A DNA stretch of 64,000 nt, from NCBI RefSeq assembly GCF_019218285.1, contig NZ_JAHUZG010000007.1, forward strand, positions 62,001 to 126,000. The letters are read 5' to 3'. Made by a program: the position numbers and the translations under genes. Below the pieces are notes generated by a model. That model did no database searches. It worked only from the letters and a program-made list of their open reading frames with translations, and was not told where the DNA came from. Position 1 is the stretch's first letter. Every line of letters starts with the position of its first letter. Shown piece by piece: positions 37,235 through 46,431 of the stretch. The DNA is from Antarctobacter sediminis (GTDB lineage: Bacteria > Pseudomonadota > Alphaproteobacteria > Rhodobacterales > Rhodobacteraceae).

Positions 37235-37933
37235 ATGAAAATCGGCATTTTGCAGACCGGTATCGTGGTGCCCGAACTGGCCGAGGAACACGGCCAGTAC
37301 CCGGATATGTTCATCAAGGTCCTGAAACACGCCGGGTTCGAGTTTCAGGTCTGGGCCGTGGTGAACGGAGAGTTTCCGCCGGGACCAGAGGCCGCCGATG
37401 GCTGGCTTGTCACCGGCTCACGGCACGGCGTTTACGAAGATCATGACTGGATCGCGCCGCTGGAGGCGTTCATTCGCCAGATCGTCGCCGCCGGTCGTCC
37501 CCTTGTGGGCATCTGTTTCGGCCACCAGGTGATCGCGCAGGCGCTTGGCGGCAAGGTGGTGAAATTCGACGGCGGCTGGTCGATTGGCCCGCAGGTCTAT
37601 GACTTTGCCGGGCGCGGCCCCAAGACCGTTATGGCTTGGCATCAGGATCAGGTGATCACGCCGCCCGAAGGCGCCGAAACGCTGGCCAGCAATGATTTCT
37701 GCGCCCATGCCGCGCTGCTTTATCCCGGTCAGGCCTATACTGTGCAGCCGCACCCCGAATTCGACGGCGGCTTTATCGGCGGATTGATCGAGAGCCGCGG
37801 CCCGGGTGTTGTCCCGGACCCGCTATTGCAGGCGGCGCGTGCCGCCAATGACACCCCGCTCGACAGCCCCGAGTTGATCGAGGACCTGATACACTTCCTG
37901 AAACACAAGCGGTTGCCGGAGCGCGCCGCCTGA
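37235..37933 (+). CDS. Class I glutamine amidotransferase-like hydrolase
   Basis: 232-residue class I GATase with the nucleophile elbow VGICFGHQVIAQALGG (catalytic Cys), an AWHQDQV segment and the HPEFDGG His/Glu motif. It lies between two GS-fold ligase genes and is 17 bases from the second. In the Puu pathway a hydrolase (PuuD) removes the gamma-glutamyl group at the end; this protein belongs to the GMP-synthase-type GATase family rather than the PuuD C26 family, so that role is only inferred. An upstream in-frame GTG or ATG is possible. Confidence 0.85.
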   Translation: MKIGILQTGIVVPELAEEHGQYPDMFIKVLKHAGFEFQVWAVVNGEFPPGPEAADGWLVTGSRHGVYEDHDWIAPLEAFIRQIVAAGRPLVGICFGHQVIAQALGGKVVKFDGGWSIGPQVYDFAGRGPKTVMAWHQDQVITPPEGAETLASNDFCAHAALLYPGQAYTVQPHPEFDGGFIGGLIESRGPGVVPDPLLQAARAANDTPLDSPELIEDLIHFLKHKRLPERAA

Positions 37934-37950
37934 AACACAAAGGACATCCC

Positions 37951-39324
37951 GTGGATCCGACTTCCCAGAGTGACTGGACCGAAAGCCTTCCCGAAGCTGC
38001 CCGCGCCTACCTGGAGGGGCGCAAGCTGGACGAGGTGGAATGCATTGTCTCGGACCTGCCGGGGATCGCCCGCGGAAAGGCCGTGCCCGCGTCGAAATTT
38101 GCCCGGCAGGGCTATTTCCACCTGCCGGATTCGATTTTTTATCAAACCATCACTGGCGACTGGGGCGAAGCCGCGGGCGATGACGGGTTCATCGAACGGG
38201 ACATGATCCTGAAGCCGGACATGAGCACCGCCACCGCCGCGCCCTGGACAGGCGACTGGACCTTGCAGGTGATCCACGACGCTTTTGACCGGCATGACGA
38301 GCCGGTGCCTTTCAGCCCGCGCAACGTGCTGAAACGGGTGGTCGCGCTGTACGAAGCGCAGGGTTGGAAACCGGTTGTCGCCCCGGAGATGGAATTCTTT
38401 CTCGTGGCGCGCAACCTGGACCCGGCCACGGACATCAAGCCGATGATGGGGCGCTCGGGGCGTCCGGCGGCGGCCCGGCAGGCCTATTCGATGACTGCGG
38501 TGGACGAATTTGGCCCGGTGATCGACGACATCTATGATTTCGCCGAGGCACAGGGCTTTGAGATCGACGGCATCACGCAGGAAGGCGGCGCCGGGCAGCT
38601 GGAGATCAACCTGCGGCACGGCAGCCCGGTCAAGCTGGCGGACGAGGTGTTCTTTTTCAAACGGCTGATCCGCGAGGCGGCGCTGCGGCACGATTGTTTT
38701 GCCACCTTCATGGCCAAGCCGATCGCCGACGAACCCGGCAGCGCCATGCATATCCACCACTCGATCCTCGACATGGAAACCGGGCAGAACCTGTTTTCCG
38801 GTCCCCAGGGCGGTGAAACGGACGCTTTCTACCAGTTCATTGGCGGTTTGCAGGCGCATATGCCGGCGGCCATCGCGGTGCTGGCCCCCTATGTGAACAG
38901 CTATCGCCGCTACGTGAAAGACCACGCCGCGCCAATCAACCTTGAATGGGGGCGCGACAACCGCACCACCGGTATCCGCATCCCGCTGTCGGGACCCGCC
39001 GCGCGACGGGTGGAAAACCGGCTGGCGGGGATGGATTGCAACCCTTACCTCGGGATCGCGGCCTCGCTGGCCTGCGGCTATCTTGGCCTGATGGAAGAAC
39101 GCCGCCCCTCAAAGCAGTTCCGGGGGGATGCCTATGAGGGCGACGGGGATATTCCGCGCGTGCTGGGACAGGCGCTGGACCTGTTTGACGAGGCGACCGC
39201 GCTGCACGAGGTGCTGGGGCCGGAATTCGCCCGGGTCTATTCCATCGTGAAACGCGCCGAATACGAGGAGTTCCTACAGGTGATCTCTCCCTGGGAGCGG
39301 GAGCACCTGTTGTTGAACGTGTGA
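37951..39324 (+). CDS. Glutamine-synthetase-fold gamma-glutamyl ligase, second copy
   Basis: 457-residue GS-family protein with GTG start (VDPTSQSDWTESLPEAA). Motifs VAPEMEFFLVA, PGSAMHIHHSILD, GRDNRTTGIRIP and GMDCNPYLGIAA are all present. It is as long as E. coli PuuA (472) and more PuuA-like in its N-terminus (ECIVSDLPGIARGKAVPASK) than the first copy. The two GS copies are clearly distinct paralogues, not a recent duplication, so they may act on different amines or form a mixed oligomer. Confidence 0.9.
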   Translation: MDPTSQSDWTESLPEAARAYLEGRKLDEVECIVSDLPGIARGKAVPASKFARQGYFHLPDSIFYQTITGDWGEAAGDDGFIERDMILKPDMSTATAAPWTGDWTLQVIHDAFDRHDEPVPFSPRNVLKRVVALYEAQGWKPVVAPEMEFFLVARNLDPATDIKPMMGRSGRPAAARQAYSMTAVDEFGPVIDDIYDFAEAQGFEIDGITQEGGAGQLEINLRHGSPVKLADEVFFFKRLIREAALRHDCFATFMAKPIADEPGSAMHIHHSILDMETGQNLFSGPQGGETDAFYQFIGGLQAHMPAAIAVLAPYVNSYRRYVKDHAAPINLEWGRDNRTTGIRIPLSGPAARRVENRLAGMDCNPYLGIAASLACGYLGLMEERRPSKQFRGDAYEGDGDIPRVLGQALDLFDEATALHEVLGPEFARVYSIVKRAEYEEFLQVISPWEREHLLLNV

Positions 39325-39365
39325 TCCGGCGGTGCGCGCTGACGCGCGCGCGGGTTTATCCGGGC

Positions 39366-39426
39366 GGGGGGCGCTGCCCCCCGGGCTCTGGCGAGCCTCC
39401 CCCCGGGATATTTTCGGACAGAAGAA
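39366..39426 (+). repeat. Interspersed GGGGGC...GGATATTTT element, copy 2
   Basis: GGGGGGCGCT-GCCCCCC hairpin followed by CCTCCCCCCGGGATATTTT and CAGAAGAA. The element ends directly before the first possible ATG of the FAD oxidoreductase gene, so its terminal GAAGAA may double as part of the translation start region. Slightly diverged from copies 1 and 3 (GGATATTTT instead of GGAGTATTTT). Confidence 0.65.
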
Positions 39427-39441
39427 ATGACGAGGCCTCTC

Positions 39442-40743
39442 ATGGACCTGCTATTCAGCAATGACCGACGCGGGGCATATCCGGAAAGCTGGTATGCGGC
39501 GGTGACGCCGGAGCTGGCGCCTTTCCCGGTGTTGAAGGGCGCGGTCCGGGCCGATGTCTGCATTGTCGGCGGCGGGTTCACGGGCCTGTCGGCGGCGCTG
39601 CATCTTGCAGAGGCCGGCGCCGACGTGGTTCTGGTCGAGGCGCATCGCGTGGGGTTCGGTGCCTCGGGGCGGAATGGCGGGCAGCTTGGCTCGGGCCAGC
39701 GGCAGGACCAGCAAACGTTGGAGAAGATGGTTGGGCCGGATGCGGCCCGGCGACTTTGGGAACTGGGCGAGGAGGCCAAGGCGCTGGTGCGGGAACTGGC
39801 GGTGCGGCACGGGATCGATTGTGATCTGCGGGACGGGATCGCATGGGCCGGATCGTCGGACCGATCGGTTCGCGACCTGCATGCCTATGCCGAGCACATG
39901 GACCGGGTCTATGACTACCCGCTGGAGGTGCATGACGCGGCGCGTTTTGCGGCGCTGTGCCCCTCACCCGCTTACAAGGGCGGGGTCGTGGATCGCGGAG
40001 CGGCACATCTGAACCCGCTGAAGCTGGCGCTGGGACTGGCGCGGGCGGCGGATCGGGCGGGCGCCCGGATTCATGAGCGCAGCGCCGTGCATCACATCAC
40101 GCAAGGTCAGAAGGTGACGGTGCAGACCGAAAGCGGGCGCGTCGAAGCGGACCACCTGATCCTGGCCTGCAATGGCTATCTGGGCGGTCTGGACAGGCAG
40201 GTTGCGGCGCGGGTCATGCCGATCAACAATTTCGTCGTGGCCACCGAACCGCTGGGCGAGGACGCGGACCGGGTGTTGTCGGAAGAGATCGCCGTGGCCG
40301 ATGACCGCTTTGTGGTGAATTACTTTCGCCTGTCGCCGGACAAGCGGCTGCTGTTCGGCGGCGGTGAGACCTATGGCTACCGGTTCCCGCAGGACATTCG
40401 CGCCAAGGTGCGCAAACCTTTGACCGAGATCTTTCCGCATCTGCGTGATGTGACGCTGACCCACGCATGGGGCGGGACGCTTGCGATCACCATGAAACGC
40501 CTGCCGCATCTGGCCCGTCTTGCGCCGAATGTGCTGAGCGCCTCGGGCTATTCCGGGCATGGGTTGGGCAATGCGGTACAGGCGGGCCGGTTGATGGCCG
40601 AGGCGGTCCGCGGCCCGTCCGAGGGGTTCGACTGTTTTGCCGCCCTGCCCTGCCCCGCCTTTCCCGGCGGGCCGGCCTTGCGGTCACCTTTGCTGTCGCT
40701 TGCCATGACGTGGTTTGCGATGCGCGACCGGCTGGGCATCTAG
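39442..40743 (+). CDS. PuuB-like FAD-dependent oxidoreductase
   Basis: 433-residue DAO-family flavoenzyme. The FAD-binding loop CIVGGGFTGLSAALHLAEAG, the ASGRNGGQLGSGQ motif and the C-terminal GYSGHGLGNAVQAGRLMAEA match gamma-glutamylputrescine oxidase (PuuB) and ordL-type enzymes. I chose the ATG MDLLFSNDRRGAYPESWY, which has a GAGG site at the right distance; another ATG lies five codons upstream. Its position after the two GS-type ligases supports oxidation of a gamma-glutamyl-amine. An aldehyde dehydrogenase (PuuC) is not in the window. Confidence 0.9.
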   Translation: MDLLFSNDRRGAYPESWYAAVTPELAPFPVLKGAVRADVCIVGGGFTGLSAALHLAEAGADVVLVEAHRVGFGASGRNGGQLGSGQRQDQQTLEKMVGPDAARRLWELGEEAKALVRELAVRHGIDCDLRDGIAWAGSSDRSVRDLHAYAEHMDRVYDYPLEVHDAARFAALCPSPAYKGGVVDRGAAHLNPLKLALGLARAADRAGARIHERSAVHHITQGQKVTVQTESGRVEADHLILACNGYLGGLDRQVAARVMPINNFVVATEPLGEDADRVLSEEIAVADDRFVVNYFRLSPDKRLLFGGGETYGYRFPQDIRAKVRKPLTEIFPHLRDVTLTHAWGGTLAITMKRLPHLARLAPNVLSASGYSGHGLGNAVQAGRLMAEAVRGPSEGFDCFAALPCPAFPGGPALRSPLLSLAMTWFAMRDRLGI

Positions 40744-40835
40744 GCAAAAGACAACTGACAAATGCGCCACACGGGTCGCAGGGCCATTCGCCTGCGACGC
40801 TTTTGGCCTTTTCCCGTTTCGGCAACTGTTTTACA

Positions 40836-40845
40836 TTTTCGAAAA
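40836..40845. promoter_or_regulatory. TTTTCGAAAA palindrome before the DegT-type gene
   Basis: A perfect 10-base palindrome, 23 bases upstream of the DegT-family gene's ATG, set in an unusually A+T-rich patch (40830-40868). It could be an operator or part of a promoter; the evidence is positional only. Confidence 0.3.
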
Positions 40846-40868
40846 CCTCAGTTCAGGAATTTGAAAAC

Positions 40869-42074
40869 ATGCTTCCGAACATGCACGATGCCGAGCCGAT
40901 TCCGGCCGAGGCCCGCGCCGAGATCGACCGCCTGCTGCACTCGGGCGACCTGTTCCGCTATACCGCGCCGGAAGACGCCCCCGTTGCCCTGTTGGAACGT
41001 GAGTTCGCCGATTTCATGGGGACGAAATACGCGCTGGCGGTGTCGAGTTGTTCCGCCGCGCTGTTCCTGTCGCTGGAGGCGCTGAACCTGCCCAAGGGGG
41101 CACGTGTCATGATCCCCGGCTTTACCTTTGCCGCCGTGCCCTCGTCTATCGTGCACGCGGGTCTGGTGCCCGTCCTTTGCGAGGTGGGGGAGAACTATCG
41201 CATCGACATGCGCGATTTCGCGGCCCGCCTGCCCGGGGTAGAGGCCGTTATCATCAGCCACATGCGCGGCCATACCTCGGACATGGACACGATCCTTGCG
41301 CTTTGCGCCGAGGCCGACGTGCCGGTGATCGAAGACGCAGCGCACAGTCTGGGCACCACCTGGCATGGCCGCAAGATCGGAACGCTTGGCCGGATCGGCT
41401 GTTTCAGCTTTCAAAGCTACAAGCTGGTGAATGCCGGTGAGGGGGGCATCCTGGTGACCGATGACGCCGATCTGGTGGCCCGTGCAGTGATCCTGTCCGG
41501 CGCCTATGAACACGCCTGGAAAAAGCACCTGCGCCCCGGTGACAATTCCGCCGAACTCGAAGCGGCCTTTGCCCGGTGGCAGAACAAGCTGCCGCTGTAC
41601 AACCTGCGCATGTCGAACCTGTCCGCCGCGGTGATCCGGCCCCAGCTGCCGCATATCGACCGCCGGGTGAACGATGGCCGCCGCAACCATGACCACGTGG
41701 CCGCACGGATCAACGAAAGCCCTTGGATTGAGGTCCCCGACAAACTGGGCCCCGAGGAGCGCGCGCCGGATTCGCTTCAGTTCAACCTGACGGGTATGGA
41801 CGACGCCGAGGTGCGCGCCTTTGCCGAAGCCGCCGAGGCCGAAGGCGTCAAGGTGCAGGTCTTTGGCTTGAGCCGCGACAACGCCCGCGCCTTCTGGAAC
41901 TGGCAATTCCTGCCTGAAATGCCAGAGTTGCCGCAGACCCGCGCCATGCTGATGCGCGCCTGCGACACCCGCCTGCCCGCCCGCCTGACACTCACGGACT
42001 GCGATGCGGTGGCTGCGGTTCTTGTCCGCGCCGCCGAGCAGGTCATGGCGCCAACACGCGCCTATGGCACCTGA
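40869..42074 (+). CDS. DegT/DnrJ/EryC1/StrS-family PLP aminotransferase
   Basis: 401-residue PLP-dependent enzyme of the sugar-aminotransferase-like DegT family. The cofactor-anchoring regions are VSSCSAALFLSLEAL, PVIEDAAHSLGTTW (Asp/His stacking on PLP) and CFSFQSYKLVNAGEGG with the Schiff-base Lys185. Such enzymes usually lie in sugar-nucleotide or antibiotic clusters, but no nucleotide-sugar genes are near. Here it follows an amine-catabolism locus. The family also includes transaminases for other substrates, so the role is open. Confidence 0.88.
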   Translation: MLPNMHDAEPIPAEARAEIDRLLHSGDLFRYTAPEDAPVALLEREFADFMGTKYALAVSSCSAALFLSLEALNLPKGARVMIPGFTFAAVPSSIVHAGLVPVLCEVGENYRIDMRDFAARLPGVEAVIISHMRGHTSDMDTILALCAEADVPVIEDAAHSLGTTWHGRKIGTLGRIGCFSFQSYKLVNAGEGGILVTDDADLVARAVILSGAYEHAWKKHLRPGDNSAELEAAFARWQNKLPLYNLRMSNLSAAVIRPQLPHIDRRVNDGRRNHDHVAARINESPWIEVPDKLGPEERAPDSLQFNLTGMDDAEVRAFAEAAEAEGVKVQVFGLSRDNARAFWNWQFLPEMPELPQTRAMLMRACDTRLPARLTLTDCDAVAAVLVRAAEQVMAPTRAYGT

Positions 42075-42140
42075 AGGCGGGCCCGCGCCCGACCGCCGCG
42101 CTATCGCCGTGGTCGGGCGTGCCATCAGTCAGACACAAAA

Positions 42141-42170
42141 GAAAAGAGCGGGAGTTCTCCCGCTCTTTTC
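42141..42170. terminator. Bidirectional intrinsic terminator
   Basis: A perfect 13-bp stem (GAAAAGAGCGGGA with its complement, 4-base loop GTTC), A-rich on the left and T-rich on the right (followed by TTTTTC). It serves the plus-strand DegT-type gene and the convergent minus-strand phaR. Confidence 0.9.
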
Positions 42171-42198
42171 TTTTTCACCATGCAAGCTTTGTAACGAT

Positions 42199-42744
42199 TT
42201 ACTTGTCCAGCTTGGACAGCTTCGCCTGAAGATCGGACAGCTGTTTCTTTATGGTTTCGAGGTCTTCCTTGCTTTCCGAGGCAGGCTGCGCGGGCTTGTC
42301 GCCCTCTTCTCCCGGGCGCGCCCCGGTCATGGCCTTCAGGAAAGCCTCTTGCTGGGCCTGCATCGCCTCGAACCCCTTGGCCATCGGGTTCATGGAATTG
42401 ACGTTCTCGAACCATTTCGACTGGCTATCGCGAAACATCTCGAAACTGGCGGCAAGGAACTGCGGCACGGCGCTGGTGGCCTGCGTCGTGTAGCTGCGCA
42501 CAAGATCCGTCAGAACGTTGATCGGCAGGACGCTTTGGCCCTTGCTTTCATGCTCGGCCACGATTTGCAGCAGGTACTGGCGGGTCAGATCGTCACCCGA
42601 TTTCAGGTCGACGATCTTGACCTCGCGCCCGTCCCGGATGAACCCGGCGATGTCTTCGAGCGTGACATAGTCGGAGGTCTCCGTGTTATAGAGCCGCCGG
42701 CTGGCATAGCGCTTGATGAGAAGCGGTTTTTCACTCTCGGCCAC
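42199..42744 (-). CDS. phaR: PhaR, polyhydroxyalkanoate synthesis regulator
   Basis: 181-residue transcriptional repressor of phasin and PHA-cycle genes, which binds PHA granules and DNA. The N-terminal domain LIKRYASRRLYNTETSDYVT is the family signature (PHB_acc_N), followed by the accumulation-regulator domain and a charged coiled-coil tail (KEDLETIKKQLSDLQAKLSK). Its presence implies a PHA storage cycle. The phaC/phaP genes it normally adjoins in Rhodobacterales are not inside this window. Confidence 0.93.
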   Translation of the reverse strand: MAESEKPLLIKRYASRRLYNTETSDYVTLEDIAGFIRDGREVKIVDLKSGDDLTRQYLLQIVAEHESKGQSVLPINVLTDLVRSYTTQATSAVPQFLAASFEMFRDSQSKWFENVNSMNPMAKGFEAMQAQQEAFLKAMTGARPGEEGDKPAQPASESKEDLETIKKQLSDLQAKLSKLDK

Positions 42745-42846
42745 AGGTTACCTCCCAAGGCATTGATGCGTTGCAGCGAATCCTATGCGAGCGCAGAAGA
42801 AAAGGAAAGCCTGCGGGTGCTCGTGGCGCAGATCATTGCGCGGCCC

Positions 42847-44388
42847 TTAGAACAGGCTGCCCTGTTCGGGTGGTTTCGGTTTCTCCGGTTTGCGGGATGA
42901 AGACCGTCCGCCAAGCTTAAGCGTTCCATCGGCAAATTCGATCTCCAGCCCGGTGGCCCCGTCAGCCGCGGCCTTGGTCGTCACCACATGGCCATCGCCG
43001 CGCACAACGGCATAGCCGCGGCGCAGCGTTTCGCGATAGCCCAGCGTCTCGTGCAGGCGGGCCAGCGCATCCAGACGGGCCTGCATTTCAGCCCGGCGGG
43101 TGGTCATCGCCTCCTCCAACCGCCGGGACAGCCCGTCCAGACGCTCCCCCTGAACGGCAATCTCGCGCTGGATGGGACGCGGGGTCAGGCGGTCGGCCCG
43201 GCGGCCCAGCGCCTCACGGCGCGCGGCAACAAGACGGGCCAGCGCCGGGGCAATCCGCGACGACCGGTCGGACAGGCGCTGGCGGTCCACCGATATGGCC
43301 CGCGTCAGAACCGAAGGGCGCAGGCTCCCCGCCACTTGCGACAAACGCAACTGCCGCCGTTCCACAAGCCGGATCAACGCATGGGGGAGCCGTTCGCCGT
43401 GCAGGTCCAACTGCTGGCGCGGACCATCCAACAGGTCCTCGGCCCTGGGCAAGGCCCGCGCCAGATCGCGCAAGCGCTGCCCCCGGGTTTCCAGACGCAG
43501 CGTCATGGCGCGTTCTGTCCGCGCACCGAAATCGCGTACGGCGGCGATCAATTCGATCCGCACCGGCACCGCCAGTTCCGCCGCCGCCGTCGGCGTCGGC
43601 GCACGGCGGTCCGACACATAGTCGATCAGCGTGGTATCTGTCTCATGACCCACCGCAGAAATCAGCGGAATGTCAGATGCCGCGGCCGCCCGCGCAACGA
43701 TTTCCTCGTTGAAGCCCCAGAGGTCTTCGACCGATCCGCCCCCCCGCGCCACGATCAGCAGATCGGGCCGTGGCAACGCGCCACCCGGCGTCAACCGGTT
43801 GAACCCTTCGATGGCGCGGGCCACCTCGGGCGCGGAATTCGCCCCCTGCACCGCCACCGGCCAGATCAAGACCTTGCGTGGGAAACGATCCCGCAACCGG
43901 TGCAGGATATCGCGGATCACCGCCCCCGAAGGCGAGGTCACCACACCGATGATTTCAGGGAGATAGGGCAAGGGCTTCTTGCGCTCAGCCGCAAACAGGC
44001 CCTCGGCCTGCAACATCGCCTTGCGTTTCTCCAGCATCGCCATCAGCGCACCTGCCCCGGCTGGGCGGATCTCGTCTATGACGATCTGGTATTTCGACTG
44101 CCCCGGGAAAGTGGTCAGCCGCCCGGTGGCAATTACCTCCATACCCTCCTCGGGCATGGTCTGCTGGCGCGCGGCCACGCCTTTCCACATCACGCCGGAA
44201 ATCACCGAACGGTCATCCTTGAGGTCAAGGTATATGTGCCCGGACCGTGGCCGCGATACGCGCCCCACTTCGCCACGCACCCGGACGTGGCCGAATTCGC
44301 CCTCGATCATGCGCTTCACCGCGCCTGAAAGCTCGCTGACGCTGAATTCCGGTGTGTTGCCCGCCGGTCCGTCCTCGATAAGGTCCAT
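42847..44388 (-). CDS. xseA: Exodeoxyribonuclease VII large subunit
   Basis: 513-residue nuclease subunit. An N-terminal OB-fold (EFSVSELSGAVKRMIEGEFG then SGHIYLDLKDDRSVISGVMW) is followed by the catalytic domain with GVVTSPSGAVIRDILH, LIVARGGGSVEDLWGFNEE and ISAVGHETDTTLIDYV, then long coiled coils and a C-terminal barrel. I chose the ATG beginning MDLIEDGPAGNTPEF. It forms ExoVII with XseB for single-strand degradation; xseB is not adjacent. It is transcribed divergently from purD. Confidence 0.93.
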   Translation of the reverse strand: MDLIEDGPAGNTPEFSVSELSGAVKRMIEGEFGHVRVRGEVGRVSRPRSGHIYLDLKDDRSVISGVMWKGVAARQQTMPEEGMEVIATGRLTTFPGQSKYQIVIDEIRPAGAGALMAMLEKRKAMLQAEGLFAAERKKPLPYLPEIIGVVTSPSGAVIRDILHRLRDRFPRKVLIWPVAVQGANSAPEVARAIEGFNRLTPGGALPRPDLLIVARGGGSVEDLWGFNEEIVARAAAASDIPLISAVGHETDTTLIDYVSDRRAPTPTAAAELAVPVRIELIAAVRDFGARTERAMTLRLETRGQRLRDLARALPRAEDLLDGPRQQLDLHGERLPHALIRLVERRQLRLSQVAGSLRPSVLTRAISVDRQRLSDRSSRIAPALARLVAARREALGRRADRLTPRPIQREIAVQGERLDGLSRRLEEAMTTRRAEMQARLDALARLHETLGYRETLRRGYAVVRGDGHVVTTKAAADGATGLEIEFADGTLKLGGRSSSRKPEKPKPPEQGSLF

Positions 44389-44461
44389 GCCGCCTCGCTT
44401 GCTCTTGCCTGCGGCTGACCTTAAACGACCCCAAAAGGCCAAGAAACCCCGCGCCCCCAGG

Positions 44462-44520
44462 TTTCTTCTTGGTCAAAATACTCCGGGGGAGTCGCCAGCG
44501 GCGACGGGGGCAGCGCCCCC
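44462..44520 (-). repeat. Interspersed GGGGGC...GGAGTATTTT element, copy 3 (inverted)
   Basis: On the minus strand: GGGGGCGCTGCCCCC hairpin, then CGACTCCCCCGGAGTATTTT and CCAAGAAGAAAC. Near-identical to copy 1 over the constant end. It lies in the divergent xseA-purD region, 28 bases before the purD GTG, in the orientation of xseA. Confidence 0.7.
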
Positions 44521-44547
44521 TTGCCCGCCACAACAAGGAGCGCGCGC

Positions 44548-45813
44548 GTGAACATCCTCATCCTCGGCAGCGGTGGCCGGGAGCACAGCCTCGCCTGGGC
44601 CACGCTTCAGAACCCGAAATGCGACAAGCTGATCGTCGCGCCGGGCAACGCCGGAATCGCCCAGATCGCGGAATGCGCGACGCTCGACATCGAAGATCCG
44701 GGAACCGTCGCGGAATTCGCCGGCGAAAATGCCATCGACCTCGTGATCATCGGACCCGAGGCACCGCTGGCCGCCGGCGTTGCGGACCGTCTGCGCGAAT
44801 CCGGCATCCTTGTCTTCGGGCCCTCGGCGGCGGCGGCCCGGCTGGAGGCCTCGAAAAGCTTCACCAAGGAAATCTGTGCCGCGGTACAGGCCCCAACAGC
44901 CGGATACGGGCATTTCACCGACGCCGAAGCCGCCAGGGCCCATATCCGCGCAGAAGGCGCGCCCATCGTGGTCAAGGCCGACGGGCTGGCGGCGGGCAAA
45001 GGCGTCATCATCGCGGAAACCGTCGCAGAGGCCTGCGCGGCGGTCGACGACATGTTCGGCGGCGCGTTTGGCGGTGCGGGCGCCGAAGTGGTGATCGAAG
45101 AATTCATGACCGGCGAAGAAGCCTCCTTCTTCGTGCTGGTCGACGGGGACACCTGCCTGCCTGTGGGCACTGCGCAGGATCACAAGCGTATCGGCGAAGG
45201 CGACACCGGCCCCAATACCGGGGGCATGGGGGCCTATTCCCCGGCGCCCATCATGACCGATGCCGTCACCCAAAAAGCACTGGACGAAATCGTGCGCCCG
45301 ACAATGGCCGAGATGGTCCGGCGCGGCATGCCCTATCAGGGTGTGCTCTACGTTGGCCTGATGATCGAAAACGGTCAGCCCCGGCTGGTGGAATACAATG
45401 TGCGTTTCGGCGATCCGGAATGTCAGGTGCTGATGTTGCGTCTGGGCGCGCAGGCTCTGGACCTGATGCATGCCTGCGCCGAGGGGCGGCTGGCCGAGGC
45501 GCAGGTCACATGGGCCGAAGACCACGCCATGACGGTGGTCATGGCCGCCAAAGGGTATCCCGGCAGCTACGCCAAGGGCACGGAAATCCGCGGTCTGGAC
45601 AGCCTGCCCGAGGACAGCTTCCACATGATGTTCCATGCCGGCACCAAGTCCGAAACCGGGCGTGTTCTGGCCAATGGCGGCCGGGTGCTGAATGCAACCG
45701 CCCGCGGCGCGACCCTGCAAGAAGCCCGCGACCGGGCCTATGCGTTGGTCGATGCTGTCGATTGGCCCGAAGGCATTCACCGGCGCGACATTGGCTGGCG
45801 CGCGCTTGACTGA
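44548..45813 (+). CDS. purD: PurD, phosphoribosylamine-glycine ligase
   Basis: 421-residue ATP-grasp ligase catalysing the second step of purine biosynthesis. Motifs: VNILILGSGGREHSLAW at the N-terminus, HFTDAEAARAHIRAEGAPIV, a KADGLAAGKGV P-loop-like strand, and GEEASFFVLVDG. GTG start preceded by a well-placed AAGGAG. The gene for a small membrane protein starts inside its last codons, suggesting coupling. Confidence 0.96.
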   Translation: MNILILGSGGREHSLAWATLQNPKCDKLIVAPGNAGIAQIAECATLDIEDPGTVAEFAGENAIDLVIIGPEAPLAAGVADRLRESGILVFGPSAAAARLEASKSFTKEICAAVQAPTAGYGHFTDAEAARAHIRAEGAPIVVKADGLAAGKGVIIAETVAEACAAVDDMFGGAFGGAGAEVVIEEFMTGEEASFFVLVDGDTCLPVGTAQDHKRIGEGDTGPNTGGMGAYSPAPIMTDAVTQKALDEIVRPTMAEMVRRGMPYQGVLYVGLMIENGQPRLVEYNVRFGDPECQVLMLRLGAQALDLMHACAEGRLAEAQVTWAEDHAMTVVMAAKGYPGSYAKGTEIRGLDSLPEDSFHMMFHAGTKSETGRVLANGGRVLNATARGATLQEARDRAYALVDAVDWPEGIHRRDIGWRALD

Positions 45814-46384
45814 GCGTTTCTCCTTCAAGCCCGCGCCCCTGCGCGCGGCGACAGAATGGCGGCTGGAGGGCGATCAGCTTTCCGGCCCGCAAGGGTCGCT
45901 TGATCTTGGCACCGTGAACCAAGCCACGCTGGTCGACATGAAGGTACAGTTGATGCGGATGCGGCGTCTGGACCTGTCCAGCCCGGCCGGGATGATCCGC
46001 ATCGCCATAAACAGCCGCCTCGGCCTGCCCGGCACGCACCCTGACCGGGCCGCGCACCGCGCGCTGTGCCGCGCCGTGGCCGAGCGTCTGGCAGAACGCG
46101 CTCCGGATCTACCGGTGCGGATCGGCGAAGGCGGCAGACTGCGCGCGGTCTGGTTCGGGATCGGGCTGCTGGCGCTGGTCATGGGACTGGGGATCGGGAT
46201 CGCGGCGCTGGCCACCGGCGTTGCTTCGGACCGGATCACCGGCATGGTTCTGCCGCTGGTCGTTCTGGTCCTGTTCGGGGCCTACACCATGTACGGTCAC
46301 GCCCCATGGCGCCAAAGACCCACCCTCCCGGTCTCTGCCCTGCCCGCGTTGCTGGACAGCATCGACGCCCCCGACGCCACATAG
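45806..46384 (+). CDS. Hypothetical membrane protein coupled to purD
   Basis: 192-residue protein I do not recognise, probably starting with TTG (LTERFSFKPAPLRAATEWRL) and overlapping purD by 8 bases. It has a soluble N-terminal domain of about 110 residues with a PH-like pattern (WRLEGDQLSGPQGSLDLG), then two transmembrane segments (about 116-139 and 145-164) and a short tail ending APDAT. An internal ATG near 45938 is an alternative start. The coupling to purD may be only positional. Confidence 0.7.
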   Translation: MTERFSFKPAPLRAATEWRLEGDQLSGPQGSLDLGTVNQATLVDMKVQLMRMRRLDLSSPAGMIRIAINSRLGLPGTHPDRAAHRALCRAVAERLAERAPDLPVRIGEGGRLRAVWFGIGLLALVMGLGIGIAALATGVASDRITGMVLPLVVLVLFGAYTMYGHAPWRQRPTLPVSALPALLDSIDAPDAT

Positions 46385-46431
46385 GTGCTTTTGGCGTTTC
46401 GCCTTTGACGCGCCGGCGCTAGGCTCCGCGC

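Noticed and set aside
37735-38925. Minus-strand open frame opposite the second GS gene
   Set aside because: Antisense shadow, low-complexity composition, no family resemblance.
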